A stretch of DNA of 64,000 nucleotides from NCBI GenBank assembly GCA_903915625.1, contig CAIWTN010000185.1:1-64000 (forward strand). The letters run 5' to 3'. Under the pieces are notes generated by a model that was not told the DNA's origin, searched no databases, and saw only the letters and a program-made list of their open reading frames with translations. A program made the position numbers and the translations under genes. The DNA is from an uncultured Pseudomonadota bacterium (GTDB lineage: Bacteria > Bdellovibrionota_B > Oligoflexia > Oligoflexales > CAIYRB01). Positions 11,238 through 20,477 of this stretch are shown here, piece by piece. How positions within the stretch are numbered: the first letter of the stretch is position 1; each line of letters opens with the position of its first letter.

Positions 11238-11653
11238 GCCAGCTACAATCAGTGGTCATCAGCACTAAAGCCGATGGCAGTTGGCAGGCAGTCCATGTTC
11301 CCTCGGGTAAGACGAGCCATGGTTTGACCAAAGTAGAGGCAGAGGACAGCATGCGCGAGCTCCTCGGCATGACCGAAGAAGGCAGCTTTCAGGAGCCATT
11401 AACCAGCGATCGCTTCTCGGGACTGGCGGCAGATATTGCTCTCTTTCTCGAGGGTCAAGTGTCGGAAATGTTGGCATTCCACTCGGGTTTTGCCCGCTTG
11501 GAGGCTTTTGATAGCGGGATCGCCCACATTCGCCTCGGTGGTGGGTGCCAGGGGTGTCCATCCTCGACCATGACTCTACTAAACGGCGTGCAGCAGCAAC
11601 TGCAAGAACGCTTCGGCGAGGAAAGCATCGTCGACATAGTGCCCGTGTTGTAA
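11234..11653 (+). CDS. Second NifU C-terminal-domain (CxxC) protein
   Basis: GGGCQGCPSSTMTLLNGVQQQL; 139 aa; overlaps previous gene by 4 nt. Confidence 0.85.
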   Translation: MSQLQSVVISTKADGSWQAVHVPSGKTSHGLTKVEAEDSMRELLGMTEEGSFQEPLTSDRFSGLAADIALFLEGQVSEMLAFHSGFARLEAFDSGIAHIRLGGGCQGCPSSTMTLLNGVQQQLQERFGEESIVDIVPVL

Positions 11654-11677
11654 CTAACTAGAGGCAAGATCACTCTT

Positions 11678-12172
11678 ATGAATATCACCTCGAAAAGTCG
11701 CTATGCACTCAAGATCATGATGGATCTCTGTGAGTATTGGGCCACCGACGACAACCAGGTGATCCAGCGCGGAGACATTGCCGCGCGGCAGGGCATTCCC
11801 CTAGACTACATGGATCACATCCTTAGCCGCTTGCGTGAGGCCGGACTTATCGCAAGTACGCGCGGTCGCAGTGGGGGCTATCGTCTGGCACAGCCCCCCC
11901 AGGAGCTGACCGTGCTGGCTATTTTCACTGCCGTGGAAGACGCTTTTGAGCCAGTTCAATGCCTAGAAGGCGGGACATCTTGCATGGCCGAGCATGTCTG
12001 CAGCTCAAAGGATGCCTGGGGTGTGATTTCCAGCGCGATTCGTGCCGCACTTTCTGGCATTATACTAGAAGACCTCGTTCATCAGCGGGGGATCGCCAGG
12101 GGACTTGAGTTTTTGACGATGGCTCCCCAGGAATGTCGAGCGCCAAAACGCCGCGCAGGAGGCACGAACTAG
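11678..12172 (+). CDS. Rrf2-family transcriptional regulator
   Basis: [41 protein letters not shown] winged helix; three cysteines ([14 protein letters not shown]). Confidence 0.93.
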   Translation: MNITSKSRYALKIMMDLCEYWATDDNQVIQRGDIAARQGIPLDYMDHILSRLREAGLIASTRGRSGGYRLAQPPQELTVLAIFTAVEDAFEPVQCLEGGTSCMAEHVCSSKDAWGVISSAIRAALSGIILEDLVHQRGIARGLEFLTMAPQECRAPKRRAGGTN

Positions 12173-12176
12173 TATT

Positions 12177-12659
12177 ATGAAGCAAGATCAGCAAAACCAA
12201 GATCAATCGTTTTTTACTACCAAAGCAAATCAGTTTCTTGCTTGGGCTAGGAAAAACTCACTATGGCCCTATACATTCGGCACCGCATGCTGCGGTATTG
12301 AGTTTATGTCTGTCGTGGGCCCTAAGTACGACATCGCCCGTTTTGGCGCGGAAGTAGTACGGTTTTCTCCCCGCCAGGCGGACTTGATGATTGTTGCAGG
12401 CACCATCACCGAGAAGATGGCTCCCATCATCAAGAAAGTGTGGGACCAAATGCCAGAGCCAAAGTGGTGCATCGCTATGGGCGCCTGTGCATCAAGCGGT
12501 GGCTTTTACCGTGCATATCACGTGCTGCAAGGTGTCGACCGGGTGATCCCTGTAGACATCTACATCGCTGGATGCCCCCCAACCCCTGAAGCTGTGATTA
12601 CCGGGCTCATGACTCTGCAAGACAAGATCACAGAGAAAGCCATAGGCAAGCAGGCCTAA
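12177..12659 (+). CDS. nuoB: NADH-quinone oxidoreductase subunit B (NuoB-like)
   Basis: [35 protein letters not shown] cluster N2 motifs. Confidence 0.93.
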   Translation: MKQDQQNQDQSFFTTKANQFLAWARKNSLWPYTFGTACCGIEFMSVVGPKYDIARFGAEVVRFSPRQADLMIVAGTITEKMAPIIKKVWDQMPEPKWCIAMGACASSGGFYRAYHVLQGVDRVIPVDIYIAGCPPTPEAVITGLMTLQDKITEKAIGKQA

Positions 12660-12711
12660 TTAATAGCTTCATGCTCATCAGCGAAGGTGATGCATGAACA
12701 TAGAATACAAC

Positions 12712-12746
12712 TCCCCAGTTGCCTTGCAGCGCACAGCAACTGGGGA
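12712..12746. terminator. Hairpin terminator between convergent nuoB and hemH
   Basis: TCCCCAGTTGC...GCAACTGGGGA, 11-bp stem. Confidence 0.75.
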
Positions 12747-12758
12747 TTATCTTTGTAC

Positions 12759-13811
12759 TTAGAAGCCGTGTGCTCGCAAAGATTCCACCAAGCAAGCCGC
12801 CAGCTCCGGATCATCATTAGACGGCACAACGCGCGCGTAGCGCTTAAACCCGGATGCAAGTGCCAACTCTTGATAGGTATGATCCATTTCGTAGAGTGTC
12901 TCGATGTGATCAGCCGTAAAGCTAATTGGCACTAACAAAATACTTCCGCCACGCTGCTTGCCCAATGCCTCAATGGTCTCGTCGGTATAGGGCTTGATCC
13001 ATTCGACGGGACCGACGCGACTCTGGAACGAAAGATTCCACTGCACATCTGCATTTGGATAATTCGCCTTCAGCCAGGCATTGCCACGCTGTTTTAGCTC
13101 TGTAAAGTGTGCATGAGTCTCAGTCACATAAGGATCGCCACGCTGGTGATACTTAATCGGTATGCCGTGGGCAGAGAAAAGTACCGTAATTGGGCCCGGT
13201 GCCGGCTGGCTGACCAATGGCAAAAGCCCCGCCTGCAGGCGCTCATAACTGTGTGCCAGGTAACGCGGAGTCTGCCACCAAGAGAACACCCTGGTAGTCG
13301 GTATATGACGGTGTCCAAGGTGCGCTTCAACCGCTAAGTCAAAATCTCGCAAGGAGCTGACTGTGGTGCTGTGGCAAAGATGTGGATAAAGGGTGATCAT
13401 GAAGATCCGGCTGTGCTCAAAGTCCAGAGTCTTAACAACCTCTTCCGCGGTCGGTGCAGTGTAACGATTAATCACCACAACCTTGGTATTAGGACGTAGC
13501 TGCCGCAGAGCTGTCTCTAGGTGTTGCGCCTGCGCATTGGTCATCCGATTAATTGGCGAATAGCCAATCTTCTTATACTCAGCAGAGGACTTGGGAGCAC
13601 GCTTCTTGGCAATACGACGAGCCAACCAACGCCGCCATGACTGCGGGATCGGCGCGCGAATAATGAACGGATCTTCAAATAGTCGCCGAAGGAATGGCTC
13701 TACTTCGGCGTCAGAGGTCGGACCACCAAAGTTTAACAACAGGACTACATGTGGCACATCTTGCCATGGATTTTGAAGATCTTGCGGATTTTGCTGCTCT
13801 AACTGTGTCAA
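12759..13811 (-). CDS. hemH: Ferrochelatase
   Basis: VVLLLNFGGPTSDAEVEPFLRRLF, LFSAHGIPIKYHQRGDPY, SFQSRVGPVEWIKPYTD. Confidence 0.96.
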   Translation of the reverse strand: MTQLEQQNPQDLQNPWQDVPHVVLLLNFGGPTSDAEVEPFLRRLFEDPFIIRAPIPQSWRRWLARRIAKKRAPKSSAEYKKIGYSPINRMTNAQAQHLETALRQLRPNTKVVVINRYTAPTAEEVVKTLDFEHSRIFMITLYPHLCHSTTVSSLRDFDLAVEAHLGHRHIPTTRVFSWWQTPRYLAHSYERLQAGLLPLVSQPAPGPITVLFSAHGIPIKYHQRGDPYVTETHAHFTELKQRGNAWLKANYPNADVQWNLSFQSRVGPVEWIKPYTDETIEALGKQRGGSILLVPISFTADHIETLYEMDHTYQELALASGFKRYARVVPSNDDPELAACLVESLRAHGF

Positions 13812-13834
13812 GATCGGGCCCTTTCGGAATAAAA

Positions 13835-14227
13835 TTAATTAGGGCGTGTCAATTGTTCAGGACTATCCAACGAAAAGGCGGGAATAGCTACTTCGATAGA
13901 TTCGCCGTTTTCTACCAGCATCTGATACGTACCTACCATAAATCCAGAAGCTGTCGGTAAATTGGTAAAACTGCTGTAAGAGTACGTTTCACCAGGCTGA
14001 ATCAGCGGCTGATTACCAACGACTCCGTCGCCCTTGACCTCCATCGTCTGCCCCAGAGCATTGGTAATACGCCAATGACGCCTTAGCAGGCGCACAGCGA
14101 CAGGGCCCCGATTAGCGATTGAGACTTCATAAGACCAAATATAAACGCCTGATTCCGGTTGCGAATGATCGTCAAGAAAGGCAGGGTGTACGGTAATTTC
14201 GATAGCATGGGTAGTTTGTCTATACAT
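13835..14227 (-). CDS. apaG: ApaG domain protein
   Basis: YEVSIANRGPVAVRLLRRHWRITNALGQTMEVKGDGVVGNQPLIQPGETYSYSS...GFMVGTYQM. Confidence 0.95.
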   Translation of the reverse strand: MYRQTTHAIEITVHPAFLDDHSQPESGVYIWSYEVSIANRGPVAVRLLRRHWRITNALGQTMEVKGDGVVGNQPLIQPGETYSYSSFTNLPTASGFMVGTYQMLVENGESIEVAIPAFSLDSPEQLTRPN

Positions 14228-14315
14228 GGTAAACGGCCTCGCTCAGACCGAGACATAGCAATTACTCGGCATAAAATCTTACTCTAGTCAGTTAACGCAA
14301 AATCGCAAGGGACGC

Positions 14316-15137
14316 ATGCGCAATAACACAAAATCCAACAGCAAAAAATTACCCGAATTCGATAAATATTATCATTACGGCGAGAGCGTACAATCTCCAG
14401 CTGAAGATGCTCGTTTTCTCGAATGGATCTACCTAAAGGGCAAAGGTCGTAAACCGAGCGTATTTCGCGAGGATTTCTGCGGTACTTTTGCTAATTGCTG
14501 TGCTTGGGTACAGCGCGACCGCAAATACGTTGCGCACGGTCTTGATCTTGATCCAGAGCCAATTGAGTACGGCAAAAAGAACTATCTGCCGTATTTAACG
14601 GCCGAACAACAAAGCCGTGTACATATCCACGAGAAAAACGTCCTCAGCCGCGGCGCCCCTAAAGCCGACATCATCTGTGCGCTGAATTTTTCCTACAACA
14701 TCTTCAAAAAACGGCAAGAGCTGAAAAAATACTTCCAGGCATGCTTTCGCTCGCTAAATCCGAACGGCGTATTCGTAGTCGATGCCTTTGGCGGCCCACG
14801 GTGCCACGAAGCAAACGAAGAGGTCTCGGAGAATGGAGATCCTGCTTTCGACTACTTTTGGGATCAAGAGTCGTTCGACCCTCTAACGCACGAGGGGCTG
14901 TTTCATATCCACTTCAAAAGACCTGGGGAAAAGAAGCGTCTTAACGTCTTTACCTATGACTGGCGCGTGTGGACTCTACCAGAGCTGAAAGACCTGCTCG
15001 AAGAAGTTGGCTTCAAGCGCGTTGATTTCCTTTGGGAAGGATCAACCGATGAAGGCGAAGGCGACGGTAACTTTCAAGTGGTTACCAAAGGTGAAGAGTG
15101 CGAGGCCTGGGTGGCCTACGTCGCAGCATTCAAGTAA
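14316..15137 (+). CDS. Class I SAM-dependent methyltransferase-like protein
   Basis: FREDFCGTFANCCAWVQRDRKYVAHGLDLDPEPI; DIICALNFSYNIF; VFVVDAFGG. Confidence 0.8.
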   Translation: MRNNTKSNSKKLPEFDKYYHYGESVQSPAEDARFLEWIYLKGKGRKPSVFREDFCGTFANCCAWVQRDRKYVAHGLDLDPEPIEYGKKNYLPYLTAEQQSRVHIHEKNVLSRGAPKADIICALNFSYNIFKKRQELKKYFQACFRSLNPNGVFVVDAFGGPRCHEANEEVSENGDPAFDYFWDQESFDPLTHEGLFHIHFKRPGEKKRLNVFTYDWRVWTLPELKDLLEEVGFKRVDFLWEGSTDEGEGDGNFQVVTKGEECEAWVAYVAAFK

Positions 15138-15150
15138 ATACGCCAAATAA

Positions 15151-15185
15151 ATTCCCCAGACCAAGCACCGCTAGGTCTGGGGAAT
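15151..15185. terminator. Bidirectional hairpin terminator between convergent genes
   Basis: ATTCCCCAGACC...GGTCTGGGGAAT, 12-bp stem. Confidence 0.85.
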
Positions 15186-15200
15186 CATTTAGCTGCAAAA

Positions 15201-16223
15201 TCAATTATGCGAGTGCAAATCTGCGTTTAACTCGATGGACTTCTTATTAGGCAGACACTCAATCGCGCCGTCCTGAGAGTTGCGACGGAACAGCAGCCCA
15301 CTGCGCCCAGCCAGCTCTAATGCCTTCATCGTCCGAGTGATTTGGCCATCACGATTTAAAATTCGGACTTTACTTGCGGCTGTCAAATACAAGCCAGCCT
15401 CGATCGTACAGTCGTCCCCTAGTGGAATACCAAGCCCGGCATTAGCCCCAAGCAAGCAGTTCTTCCCTAAAGAAATGGGAATATTATTACCGCCCGAGAG
15501 CACACCCATAGTGCTAGATCCGCCGCCCAAATCAGTGCCGGCAGCAACCCAAACACTCGAAGATACGCGACCCTCAACCATATTAGGGCCTTCCACTCCG
15601 GCGTTGAAATTGATGAAACCCTCATGCATCACGGTCGTACCAGAGCCTAAATAAGCTCCAAGACGAACTCGCGACGCATCCGCAATCCGCACGCCACTTG
15701 GCACCACGTAGTCGGTCATCTTTGGGAACTTGTCGATCATGCTTACGGAAAGAGGTGTACCTTGGGTGCGGCACTTTAGCTGTAGCTCAGCCAATTCAGC
15801 CACATCCACTGGCCCTTGATTCGTCCAGGCCACATTCGGCAATACCTTAAAAATCCCCGCCATATTTATGGTGCCAGGCCGAACCATCCGATGCGACAGG
15901 AGGTGTAATTTCAAATAAGCATCGGGCACATCAGTCGGCTCAACATCATCGGCTAAGAACACCGCCACAACTGGCCTATCGGTAGCTGCGAAAGCAGCAT
16001 ATTCAGGTCCAACCTTAGCCAAGGCGTGAAGTTGATCAGCATTTAAGCGAATCGACTGCTGTCCTCCGCGGTAACCAAAAGCCTCAATGAAAGCAGAGAC
16101 CTCCAGGTCCACGGGCCTTAGCAAGGGACGGGGGAAATAAACTTCCAACCACTGCCCGTGCTTATTTTGCGTCCCGATACCAAGACCAAAAGCAAACAAG
16201 GACTCTGCTTTATTGTTCGACAT
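15201..16223 (-). CDS. dapD: 2,3,4,5-tetrahydropyridine-2,6-dicarboxylate N-succinyltransferase-like protein
   Basis: Left-handed beta-helix run VRIADASRVRLGAYLGSGTTVMHEGFINFNAGVEG...VWVAAGTDLGGGSST; start ATG 16223. Confidence 0.88.
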   Translation of the reverse strand: MSNNKAESLFAFGLGIGTQNKHGQWLEVYFPRPLLRPVDLEVSAFIEAFGYRGGQQSIRLNADQLHALAKVGPEYAAFAATDRPVVAVFLADDVEPTDVPDAYLKLHLLSHRMVRPGTINMAGIFKVLPNVAWTNQGPVDVAELAELQLKCRTQGTPLSVSMIDKFPKMTDYVVPSGVRIADASRVRLGAYLGSGTTVMHEGFINFNAGVEGPNMVEGRVSSSVWVAAGTDLGGGSSTMGVLSGGNNIPISLGKNCLLGANAGLGIPLGDDCTIEAGLYLTAASKVRILNRDGQITRTMKALELAGRSGLLFRRNSQDGAIECLPNKKSIELNADLHSHN

Positions 16224-16815
16224 CTTCGAGCTCCTCATTGAGATTCCAAGCTCCAGTTAATTTTGCTTCGTAGCACTTGGCGCAGGTGGGTAAATACTTT
16301 TCCTCGCTGCCGAGATCCACAACGGGACCACTTTGACTTGGCTGACCACCAACCAGCTTAAGATTGAATACTGCCTTGCGGTTGCAATACGCACACGTCG
16401 TTTTGACCTCGCTAATTTCGTCAGCCAACTCCATAAGCCGACGACTGCCGGGAAAAAGACGCGTACGAAAATCGCCTCGAAGGCCGTAACAAATCACGGG
16501 AATACTTAACTCGGTAGCAACGCTGCGGAGTTGCTCTACAACCCTCTCACTGAGGAACTGCGCCTCATCGACGAGAATACAATGAGCTCCCAACATTTTT
16601 TCGCGCGGCAGATCAGAGTCGGGAGCCACCAAAATATCGGCTTCTCTGGTCAACCCGGCACGAGAAGTCACTGACTCCCGGCCAAAGCGGGTATCGAGTG
16701 CCGGCTTAATCACCACCACTACCTTATCCTGCTGGGTATAGGAGTGTGCCACGGCCAACAAATTCAGGGTTTTTGCGCTACCGACTGCGCCGTATCGAAA
16801 ATATAGCTTAGCCAT
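16210..16815 (-). CDS. tdk: Thymidine kinase
   Basis: LYFRYGAVGSAKTLNLL P-loop-type motif, VDEAQFLSERVVEQL, CYGLRGDFRTRLFPGSRRLMELAD, CAYCNRKA zinc motif. Confidence 0.95.
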   Translation of the reverse strand: MAKLYFRYGAVGSAKTLNLLAVAHSYTQQDKVVVVIKPALDTRFGRESVTSRAGLTREADILVAPDSDLPREKMLGAHCILVDEAQFLSERVVEQLRSVATELSIPVICYGLRGDFRTRLFPGSRRLMELADEISEVKTTCAYCNRKAVFNLKLVGGQPSQSGPVVDLGSEEKYLPTCAKCYEAKLTGAWNLNEELEDVEQ

Positions 16816-16856
16816 AAACGCCACCTAATTCGAAAGGTAGCTATTTAAGCACGCTG

Positions 16857-17210
16857 CTAGCGCGATTTCAACTCGTTGTACTTTTGGAGAAGTATTCGCT
16901 GCTCCTCCATAATCTGCGCCAATGTGATGCCTCGATCGAGACGCAAGGCGCAGGTCTTTTCCATCGGATGGATACGCAATATCTTGCCTGCGATGTCGCA
17001 GCGTTTCCCGCTTTTGAACACAACCGTGCCCTTCAAAGCCTGATTCTCAACATAACTGTGTTGGCTACCCATCGCAAAATAAATGCCCTTTTCAGAAAGA
17101 TCTATAATCTCAAAAGTCTGTTTGCCAATAATGAGCTGTGGACGCTCATTATCCGGGTATCTAATCCGGTAATGCTCGCGCTGATTCTCGGCTGTCTTAT
17201 CATTACTCAT
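16857..17210 (-). CDS. PilZ domain protein
   Basis: REHYRIRYP and DLSEKGIYFAMGS motifs. Confidence 0.75.
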   Translation of the reverse strand: MSNDKTAENQREHYRIRYPDNERPQLIIGKQTFEIIDLSEKGIYFAMGSQHSYVENQALKGTVVFKSGKRCDIAGKILRIHPMEKTCALRLDRGITLAQIMEEQRILLQKYNELKSR

Positions 17211-17266
17211 CGATCAATCACCCTAGTGTAGTCAAGTCTATGCTTACCACCCGAATTGTTGCTCGC

Positions 17267-18604
17267 TCAATCTAGCTTCACTGCTAAACCCCGATTTAGG
17301 AATTCCATCATCTCTACCTCTGCATCTAGATCCTTGAGAAGATGAAACATCCCTGCGAGCTTGCGATTGAGGAAAAAGAGCTGATGTGGTGGGGCGGAAA
17401 AACGCACACTAAGTGCGAACTTAGTTGCCAGTTCTCGAACTTCTCGCAGCCACTCGTCATTACGGTACCGAAAAGGCTGACGTTCGGGCTGCATCATCCA
17501 AGTCACCTTCTCAACAAGCGCTCGGAAGTAAGCCACCGTCTCCGCGGATTCCTGCCGCGAAAGATAGCCCTGGGCGAATGTTAACTCCATGACCTGATCA
17601 AAATCTCCGGCGACGATTCTATCGAGAATCTGACGAAGTTCACGACGGAATTCCACAGAGAATGTATTGGTGGCGCCAAAGTCTAATAAAACTAACTCAC
17701 CCTCAATTGGGCGGTACAAAAAATTACCAAAATTAGGATCTGTCTGCATGATGCCATTTGTCAGCAGCTCATCAATTAAAAGATTGATGATAAGTCGCGC
17801 AAATCTATCGACATCCTCACGACTCGGCTGTGTTTTGACCCAGTCACTAAGTCTACGCCCCTCCTCGAAGGACATACACAACACACGTTGCGTCGAATAA
17901 TCATGGTAAATTGACGGCACAATGTATTTTGAGCCAGCTAAAGCCTTGCGGTAAGCGTCCACATTAGCTGCTTCGATTTGATAATCAGCCTCCCGTTTTA
18001 AACCAGATGCGATCTCAGTAAAGATTGGCTCCATGTCGACCGTCTTACCGCGCATCTGGATACCCAAATTCACAATGCGGCGGATCACAGCCAAATCCGA
18101 ATCTATACTCTTTGAGACACCCGGAAACTGGACCTTAACGGCCACCGGTCGACCATTCAAAACGGCCTTGTGGACTTGCCCAATCGAAGCCGCCGCGATC
18201 GGTTCTGGCGTGAGTTCCTCAAGAGACGATAATTTTTCCGCTCCGAGTTCGCGACTCAGAATGAATCGCACCTGATCGAATGGCATAAAGGTGCTACTAT
18301 CGTGGAGCTGCCTCAATATCGCCAAAATCTCAGGGGGCAACATATCACTGAATTCAAGGCTGATGAGCTGGCCAGCTTTCATTGCCGCACCCTTGAGCTG
18401 GCTTAAAGTAGCAACGAGCTCCTCAGTCTGGCGAATCCTATTAGCGAGCTTAGAATCTTCACTTATAAGACGATTTGCAACCTCACGGGCGGCAATCTTG
18501 GCGCCAGAAAAGAAGAGGCGGCTGGTCCGCGCGACAATACTCTTCGGGATTTTACCGCGACGATCACCCATGAGTTGTCTCTTTATGCTCAGATCTAATG
18601 TCAA
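17267..18604 (-). CDS. ABC1/AarF/UbiB family kinase-like protein
   Basis: KGAAMKAGQLISLE (KxGQ), PIAAASIGQVHKAVLNGRPVAVKVQFPGV, QTDPNFGNFLYRP...LLDFGAT. Confidence 0.93.
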   Translation of the reverse strand: MTLDLSIKRQLMGDRRGKIPKSIVARTSRLFFSGAKIAAREVANRLISEDSKLANRIRQTEELVATLSQLKGAAMKAGQLISLEFSDMLPPEILAILRQLHDSSTFMPFDQVRFILSRELGAEKLSSLEELTPEPIAAASIGQVHKAVLNGRPVAVKVQFPGVSKSIDSDLAVIRRIVNLGIQMRGKTVDMEPIFTEIASGLKREADYQIEAANVDAYRKALAGSKYIVPSIYHDYSTQRVLCMSFEEGRRLSDWVKTQPSREDVDRFARLIINLLIDELLTNGIMQTDPNFGNFLYRPIEGELVLLDFGATNTFSVEFRRELRQILDRIVAGDFDQVMELTFAQGYLSRQESAETVAYFRALVEKVTWMMQPERQPFRYRNDEWLREVRELATKFALSVRFSAPPHQLFFLNRKLAGMFHLLKDLDAEVEMMEFLNRGLAVKLD

Positions 18605-18611
18605 AGCATAA

Positions 18612-18658
18612 TAAAAAAAGGCCGCTACAGGAAGTCACATTCCCATAGCGGCGCCTTT
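18612..18658 (-). terminator. Rho-independent terminator
   Basis: AAAGGCCGCTA...TAGCGGCGCCTTT stem preceded by an A-run on + (T-run on -). Confidence 0.7.
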
Positions 18659-18667
18659 AAAGAGATC

Positions 18668-20263
18668 TTACTTAGTAATAGCGCCCTGAACAGTAGCCGA
18701 ACCGAGGCCACCGGCGGCCGGATCCATCACTGTGAGGACTGGAGTGCCCGATGCGCTGTCTTTATAATAAAGTGAGGCTTGTGTCGCACCGACTGCCAAA
18801 TTAAAAGCAGTCATGCTGGTGGAACAAGTGGCATCGGCATAGAACGTACCAGTTGCCGAGCTTGAGCGGACATTTAGCAACCGAAGTTCAGAGAACGAAG
18901 CCTGGCCGCCAACAGCGTCTTGAACGAGGATCAGAAGTGGCGCACAGCTATTCGCTGCTGCAGGCGAGACTGACCAGGACATTTTGGCTGGCATTGCTGA
19001 AGCAGGCTCAACTACTGCGCCCATCACGATCGAAGCGGGAGCCAGACTAGCATTCGGACTTGTCACTGAGAGCGTAGGTGCCCCAGCAGCGGAGTCTTTG
19101 TAATACACTGTCAGGTCGGTTGCTCCCTGAGAGAGAGATGCGACCGAAGCAGCAGCATCGGTACAGGCACTGTCTAAGTGGAAACTACCCGTTGCAGCGC
19201 TTGATGCGAAGCTCAAAGTAGCCACAGCAGCAAGTGGAGCTGGTGCATTAGTGTCGTCTTGGGTCTGAACTTTAACGGCGGTACAGACTCCAGGAGCAGC
19301 AATCGGCAAGCTACCTAGAAATGCTAACTTACTGGCCCCGTTCACAACATTGATGGAGATGCCACCAGTAGTGACCGGCTGCATCACAATGTTAGCTACT
19401 GTAACTTGACTAGCAGTAATAGTCACAGTGCTTGAGCCCTGCTGCAATGGGATGCCATTGGCATCTTCCCAAAGTACCAACAGTGTGTAAGAGCCAACCG
19501 GAATATTATTAAAGTTCAGAGTCTCTGACGTTTTGTATGGCTGCTGAACATTTAGCACGACGCATGATGGGTCAGCTGGGACGTAGCCACCACCAGTCGA
19601 GTTCACCGCAGATCCTGGATCGGTTGACGGTGCTGGAGCTGGAGCAGGGGCTGGGTCGATGGGAGTAGGTGTAGGAGCCACTGGCGCAGGTGCCGGGGCT
19701 GGTGCGGGCGCCGGGGTAGGCTCTGGAGCCGGCGCAACCGGAGCCGGAGCCGGAGTATTATAGTAGTTGTTAGTGGTTGTGGTGGTAGTGACGTTGTTCG
19801 TGATGTTAACGTTCGCTGTATAGTTACCAGAGCCGAGCGAAGCCAAACCGAACAGCTTAGCTAATACCTGGTCCAAAATACCAGACTGACCAAACATTCC
19901 TATGATGTACCAACCACCAGTTTGGCGCCCTTGATGATGCCCACCTGTGAGCTGCAAAGCTGGGCTCCCGCTGGATGTCCCTCCACCGTTACCCGTGGTC
20001 ATTGTAATTTGGGGCGGCTCAAACTGCGCCGCTGGAACTGGCTTCTTGCAACGTGCTTCGTCAAGAAGAACGATTTGAATCTGACTTACATTTCCTGGCG
20101 CGACTGCTTCGCTTAACGACAGCGTACCACCCGGACCAGACTTCCGGTTACCAGACGCTTGCCCATCTTTTCGTACTAACGGTTGACATGCAGCCATAGC
20201 CGTCAATATCGCTAGAAGCTGAGCCCGGCGAAGCTGAGAGGAGGCACTAGACTTAAATCTCAT
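18668..20263 (-). CDS. Putative lipoprotein with Pro/Ala-rich linker and two copies of a repeat domain
   Basis: Lipobox LTAMAAC; PAPAPVAPAPEPTPAP linker; repeated ATGxFxxDxxC...LYYKDSAxGxPxLxV units. Confidence 0.75.
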   Translation of the reverse strand: MRFKSSASSQLRRAQLLAILTAMAACQPLVRKDGQASGNRKSGPGGTLSLSEAVAPGNVSQIQIVLLDEARCKKPVPAAQFEPPQITMTTGNGGGTSSGSPALQLTGGHHQGRQTGGWYIIGMFGQSGILDQVLAKLFGLASLGSGNYTANVNITNNVTTTTTTNNYYNTPAPAPVAPAPEPTPAPAPAPAPAPVAPTPTPIDPAPAPAPAPSTDPGSAVNSTGGGYVPADPSCVVLNVQQPYKTSETLNFNNIPVGSYTLLVLWEDANGIPLQQGSSTVTITASQVTVANIVMQPVTTGGISINVVNGASKLAFLGSLPIAAPGVCTAVKVQTQDDTNAPAPLAAVATLSFASSAATGSFHLDSACTDAAASVASLSQGATDLTVYYKDSAAGAPTLSVTSPNASLAPASIVMGAVVEPASAMPAKMSWSVSPAAANSCAPLLILVQDAVGGQASFSELRLLNVRSSSATGTFYADATCSTSMTAFNLAVGATQASLYYKDSASGTPVLTVMDPAAGGLGSATVQGAITK

Positions 20264-20477
20264 GAACAGCCCTTTCCAAGTAGAGAACAATAGGATCTCC
20301 CAGAACAACAGGAGCGCGTTCGTATCGGCATTTTTGGCCTAAAACTTTAGAAAATTCCGATAGAATTCAGAAATCATTGGAAATTACCGCCGATCAAAAG
20401 AATGCTCCCACACACCAGGGTGCCCAGATTTCATACAAAATGTTTAATTTTCGAACAAAAAATTCACAGTAGCCAGT

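Noticed and set aside
19630-19760. Repetitive GGAGCCGGCGCC-type tract, possible tandem repeat or CRISPR-like array
   Set aside because: It is explained by the Pro/Ala-rich linker of the lipoprotein; units are irregular, with no spacers.
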